From: Strigamia acuminata | Taxonomy: Eukaryota; Arthropoda; Chilopoda; Geophilomorpha; Linotaeniidae | Direction of reading: 5' to 3' | NCBI GenBank assembly: GCA_949358305.1 | Contig: OX442319.1 | Coordinates: forward strand, 558,001 to 622,000 | Length of the DNA stretch: 64,000 bases | Shown: piece after piece, positions 61,257 to 64,000 of the stretch | Position numbering within the stretch: position 1 is the stretch's first letter | Layout of the letters: each line of letters begins with the position of its first letter | Notes under the pieces: generated by a model | Told to the model about the DNA's origin: nothing | Databases searched by the model: none | The model's input: only the letters and a program-made list of their open reading frames with translations | Made by a program: the position numbers and the translations under genes

Positions 61257-61709
61257 TGAAGAGATATCATGGCCTGTATGTTGTGCAAATAAATCCAAAC
61301 GTAATTTCGGCTTGGCGGAGAAACCGCCATTTTGTTTTATTACAAAAACAATGTAAAACATAAAACACGGTTCGAGGTTAATTGCCCTCAATTTGAAACA
61401 TAATGAAATGATAGAACAAATCAATGCTTTAATGCATTGATTCATTCTTTACAGAATGACAGAAGTAATTAATAGATCAAACAGAACAGAATAAACAATA
61501 ACTGCTCTTTTGAGCAGGCAATTAAGGGAGAAGTGCCATTGTAAATAAACGATCGGTCGCAGCACCGTAACACGCATTATATAAAAACAAGATTGACCAA
61601 TCCCATACACGGGTCAATAAACAACGGCACATCAAATGCACTAAACCAGAAAGGTGCATTTAACAACACACGCGCGTGAAAGGACAAACAGCAAAACACC
61701 GACACAACA
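61257..61709 (-). repeat. 5' LTR of element C
   Basis: 453 bp; same as 43152-43616 apart from a missing 12-bp stretch and scattered substitutions. Confidence 0.94.
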
Positions 61710-61714
61710 CTGTC

Positions 61715-62624
61715 CTGGGATAACAAACTCGAAATAATTTTTTGGTTCTCAAATTTCTCTTTTCCATCTTTTGGGGTTTTTTTTAGTGTTTTTTTTTTGG
61801 TGTTTTGTGTGACTTGGGGTCATTTTGGTCGTGGTTAGGACTTCCTCCACCATTTTGTTTCCTTTGTTACATCTGGACACCAAGATTCATTCTTGTCCGC
61901 CATTTTATGTTTGAGATTTTTTTTGAGAGTCAGAGTTGTGATTTCTTTACCATTTTGTTTTGTAGGGTTGGGTGCGGTGACTGTTCCGCGCCTTCGCCCT
62001 GTAGGCAGTCTGGCAGGGAGGCATATAGTCCTTCTAGACATGGGTGTTGAGTGGGATGTAGAGCGTCGGCGATTCCTGACAATGTGTTCGCTCAGAACGC
62101 CCCATGAACGTCTTAGAGAATCGGCGTCTCATCCGTTGATAAGGTACCTTCGGTTAAATTCTTTCCTTGGGTCGAGCATTTGGAACTCGATCCAATGTGT
62201 TCGTAGGAAGAAACAATGATTTGTAGTGCTATAATGTTTAAATATGGATCAGCTACTTGTTCGTAGAGGGAGCATTGTATGTCTGTTCGACCGCTGGGTT
62301 ATACAGGGCCGTTCCTAGGAAATATCTATGGTGAGGCGAACTCTTCACCTGGCTTATAAACTGGTTTTGAGCTCTGGGGGCGAAGCTGTGAGACTGCAGA
62401 GGCATGCGCTTCTTTCTTGTTCACAGAGACGGGTATTGGCCATGTAATGTGACTATCAACCCTGTCCCGGGCACTGGTGAAAGCGACTTGGTATGGTTTC
62501 GGTTTTGTTTTCGTGTTTGTGATACAATTTTGATTCCATCACCTTGTTGCGGCCATTGGGTCTCGGATTACAGGGAGGGCGATCAGAGTAGTGGGGACTG
62601 CTCTGGTGACGTGCCTAACGGTGT
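61715..62624. other. No gene recognised between element C and the right gypsy
   Basis: T-rich at first, then mixed sequence. It may hold the decayed 5' part (gag, protease) of the gypsy that follows, but no motif supports this. Confidence 0.45.
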
Positions 62625-63908
62625 TTGTCAGCAAACCGCGCATGGGATGATAAGGAAAGACCCGCAATTGTCGTGCCACCAGCTCTTATAAAAGAAGCGG
62701 CCGACAAGACACAGTGGGAGAAAGGCCTAAAGAAATTCGTTCAAGATTACGATTTTAAAGCATTCGTAACAGAATTGCAACGGGACAATGTAGTGGAAAC
62801 ACTTGTCGCCGACGCCGCTTTAGAACTAAACGAAGCGGCAGCCCTACGAAGGGTCCTACTTAAATATGAGGGGATTCTGTCGAAAAAACCGGGTCGAACG
62901 AATAGGGCTATTCACGAAATTAAATTGACGGATAATAAACCTATACGAGTTGCGTATAAGGGAATGAACCCGCAAAAACGTGAAATAGTGCAAAAAATGT
63001 GCCAAGAAATGCTAGACAGCGGCATTGTCTCCGAAGCCCAGGGAGAATACGCGACGCGAGTTGTGCTCGTGATGCGCCCGGGCTCGGATCCGCGTCTATG
63101 CATTGATTACCGCCCATTAAACGCGGTGACGGAGATAGATCCCATACAGATGCCATCTATCGAATCCATTTTGAGAGCTTAGCCCCTTTTCTTGGGTTAC
63201 GACGATGGATCTGTCAAAGGGATACTGGCAGGTAGAAATGAGGCCAGAGGATAAGCTAAAGACAGCATTTTACTCGCCAATTGGACGGTTGATGTTCAAC
63301 GTCATGCCGTTTGGTTTAGTGAATGCTCCCAGTACCTTTCAGAGACTAATCGAAAGCGTATTGGGCGATATATTGCATCAGTTTGTGTGGGCATACCTAG
63401 ATGACATAGTTATTGCCTCAAAAACATTCGAAGAGCACATTGAGCACATCGACCAAGTGCTCACCCGGCTGGCGAAAGCTGGGTTGCACGTACATCCAGG
63501 AAAAAGCAAGAGAGATTTTTCTCCGGCCTACCTCAATTTCGCCCGAGAGCTACGAGTACCTTGGGACCCACGAGTGGCAGAGTCGGTAAATTGGAGCAAA
63601 CCATCTCCAACACGTACAAGCACATGATGGCGCACATTTTTAACATGCGCGACCGCATTTTACAAGATAAAAGCGGTAGAAAATTCGTGAATTTCGAGAT
63701 CAATGATTTAGTGTGGAAAGATACACACATCCTCTCAAATGCAGCGAGAGGAATCACCGCCAGCTTGGCCGACAAGAGAGATGGTCCGTATGTGATCATC
63801 GACAAGCATGGCGGTAACGCATATAAATTGCGTAAGCTCGAGGATAATACCGAGCATAAATCGATCCAAGTACGAGAGTTAACTCCGTACGTTCCGGAAT
63901 TCCCGTAA
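62625..63908 (+). pseudogene. pol: Internally deleted Ty3/gypsy pol
   Basis: The RT N-terminal part (IHEIKLTDNKPIRV, CIDYRPLNAVTEIDPIQMPS) ends in a stop at 63180-63182. After a frame change RT continues (MDLSKGYWQVEM, MPFGLVNAPSTFQRL, AYLDDIVIAS) to about 63525. It then joins directly to the integrase C-terminal region (RELRVPWDPRV, then in another frame YKHMMAHIFN and FEINDLVWKDTHILS), ending at 63908. RNase H, the zinc motif and the integrase core are missing. The same lineage as the pol at the left edge, as both share the integrase tail (DLVWKxTHILS, EKRDGP/DKRDGP, YxLRKL). Confidence 0.9.
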
Positions 63909-64000
63909 GAAATGTGGGCCAAGGGCCAAGTCAAGTCCAAAACTGACGGCCAAATCGTCGATATGTTCGCTGGCGAGTCGGAAAAATCACCGCCAAGCGA

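Larger units (their letters stand above)
43152..61709 (-). mobile_element. Ty1/copia element C, carrying nested elements A and B
   Basis: LTRs at 43152-43616 (3') and 61257-61709 (5') differ mainly by a 12-bp insertion in the 3' copy. The target duplication is CTGTC (43147-43151 and 61710-61714). Element A, itself holding B, is inserted in the leader between the 5' LTR and gag. Without the insert C is about 6.9 kb. The polypurine tract, primer site and a full-length gag-pol frame are present. Confidence 0.95.

Overview
This window is eukaryotic, almost certainly from an arthropod, and is built nearly entirely from transposable elements. The one clear host anchor is a 150-bp exon on the minus strand at 41113-41262. 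It encodes the third laminin-type EGF domain of a netrin, with a good acceptor, a TACTAAC branch-point match and a GT donor. At least this part of the window is therefore intronic sequence of a netrin gene. The arthropod call rests on the mobile elements: a Tc1/mariner transposase relic of the PPRSPDLT/DFFxWGY type, a TTA-flanked MITE, and copia and gypsy families. The order cannot be fixed from sequence alone.

Layout. 1-5304: end of a Ty3/gypsy pol (RT, RNase H, integrase), broken by a 1.43-kb Tc1/mariner derivative, an in-frame TGA and a solo LTR. It is followed by a decayed ORF of unknown function (6419-8005), a polypurine tract and a probable 3' LTR (8643 to about 10204). 10908-14577: a Ty1/copia relic split by a solo LTR. 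14803-15384: a 24-bp tandem array. 15385-17937: a gag-only gypsy remnant. 18471-37507: a Polinton/Maverick (adintovirus-like) element of about 19 kb. 38-43 kb: MITEs, LTR fragments, a tRNA-like sequence and the netrin exon. 43152-61709: three copia elements nested in one another on the minus strand, called C, A and B here (A sits in the leader of C, B sits in the 5' LTR of A; all three insertions have 5-bp target duplications). 62625-64000: an internally deleted gypsy of the same lineage as the one at the left edge.

The Polinton is the most interesting object. Its 286-bp terminal inverted repeats match along their whole length once a 1.58-kb short LTR element is removed from the right one. 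Divergent gene blocks meet at a 35-bp spacer. On the minus strand lie a CxxC zinc-ribbon protein, a parvovirus-type phospholipase A2 domain, a chromodomain integrase and an adenain-like protease. On the plus strand lie a packaging ATPase (one nonsense codon), a conserved unknown, penton-like and major capsid proteins, a pVI-like core protein, a second adenain-like protease and a long coiled-coil fibre-like protein. A protein-primed-type DNA polymerase B reads inward from the right. Together they form the replication, integration, packaging and capsid set expected of a virus-like Polinton. The PLA2 domain, the two proteases, the four-heptad-repeat fibre and the duplicated N-terminal module of the polymerase are the unusual additions.
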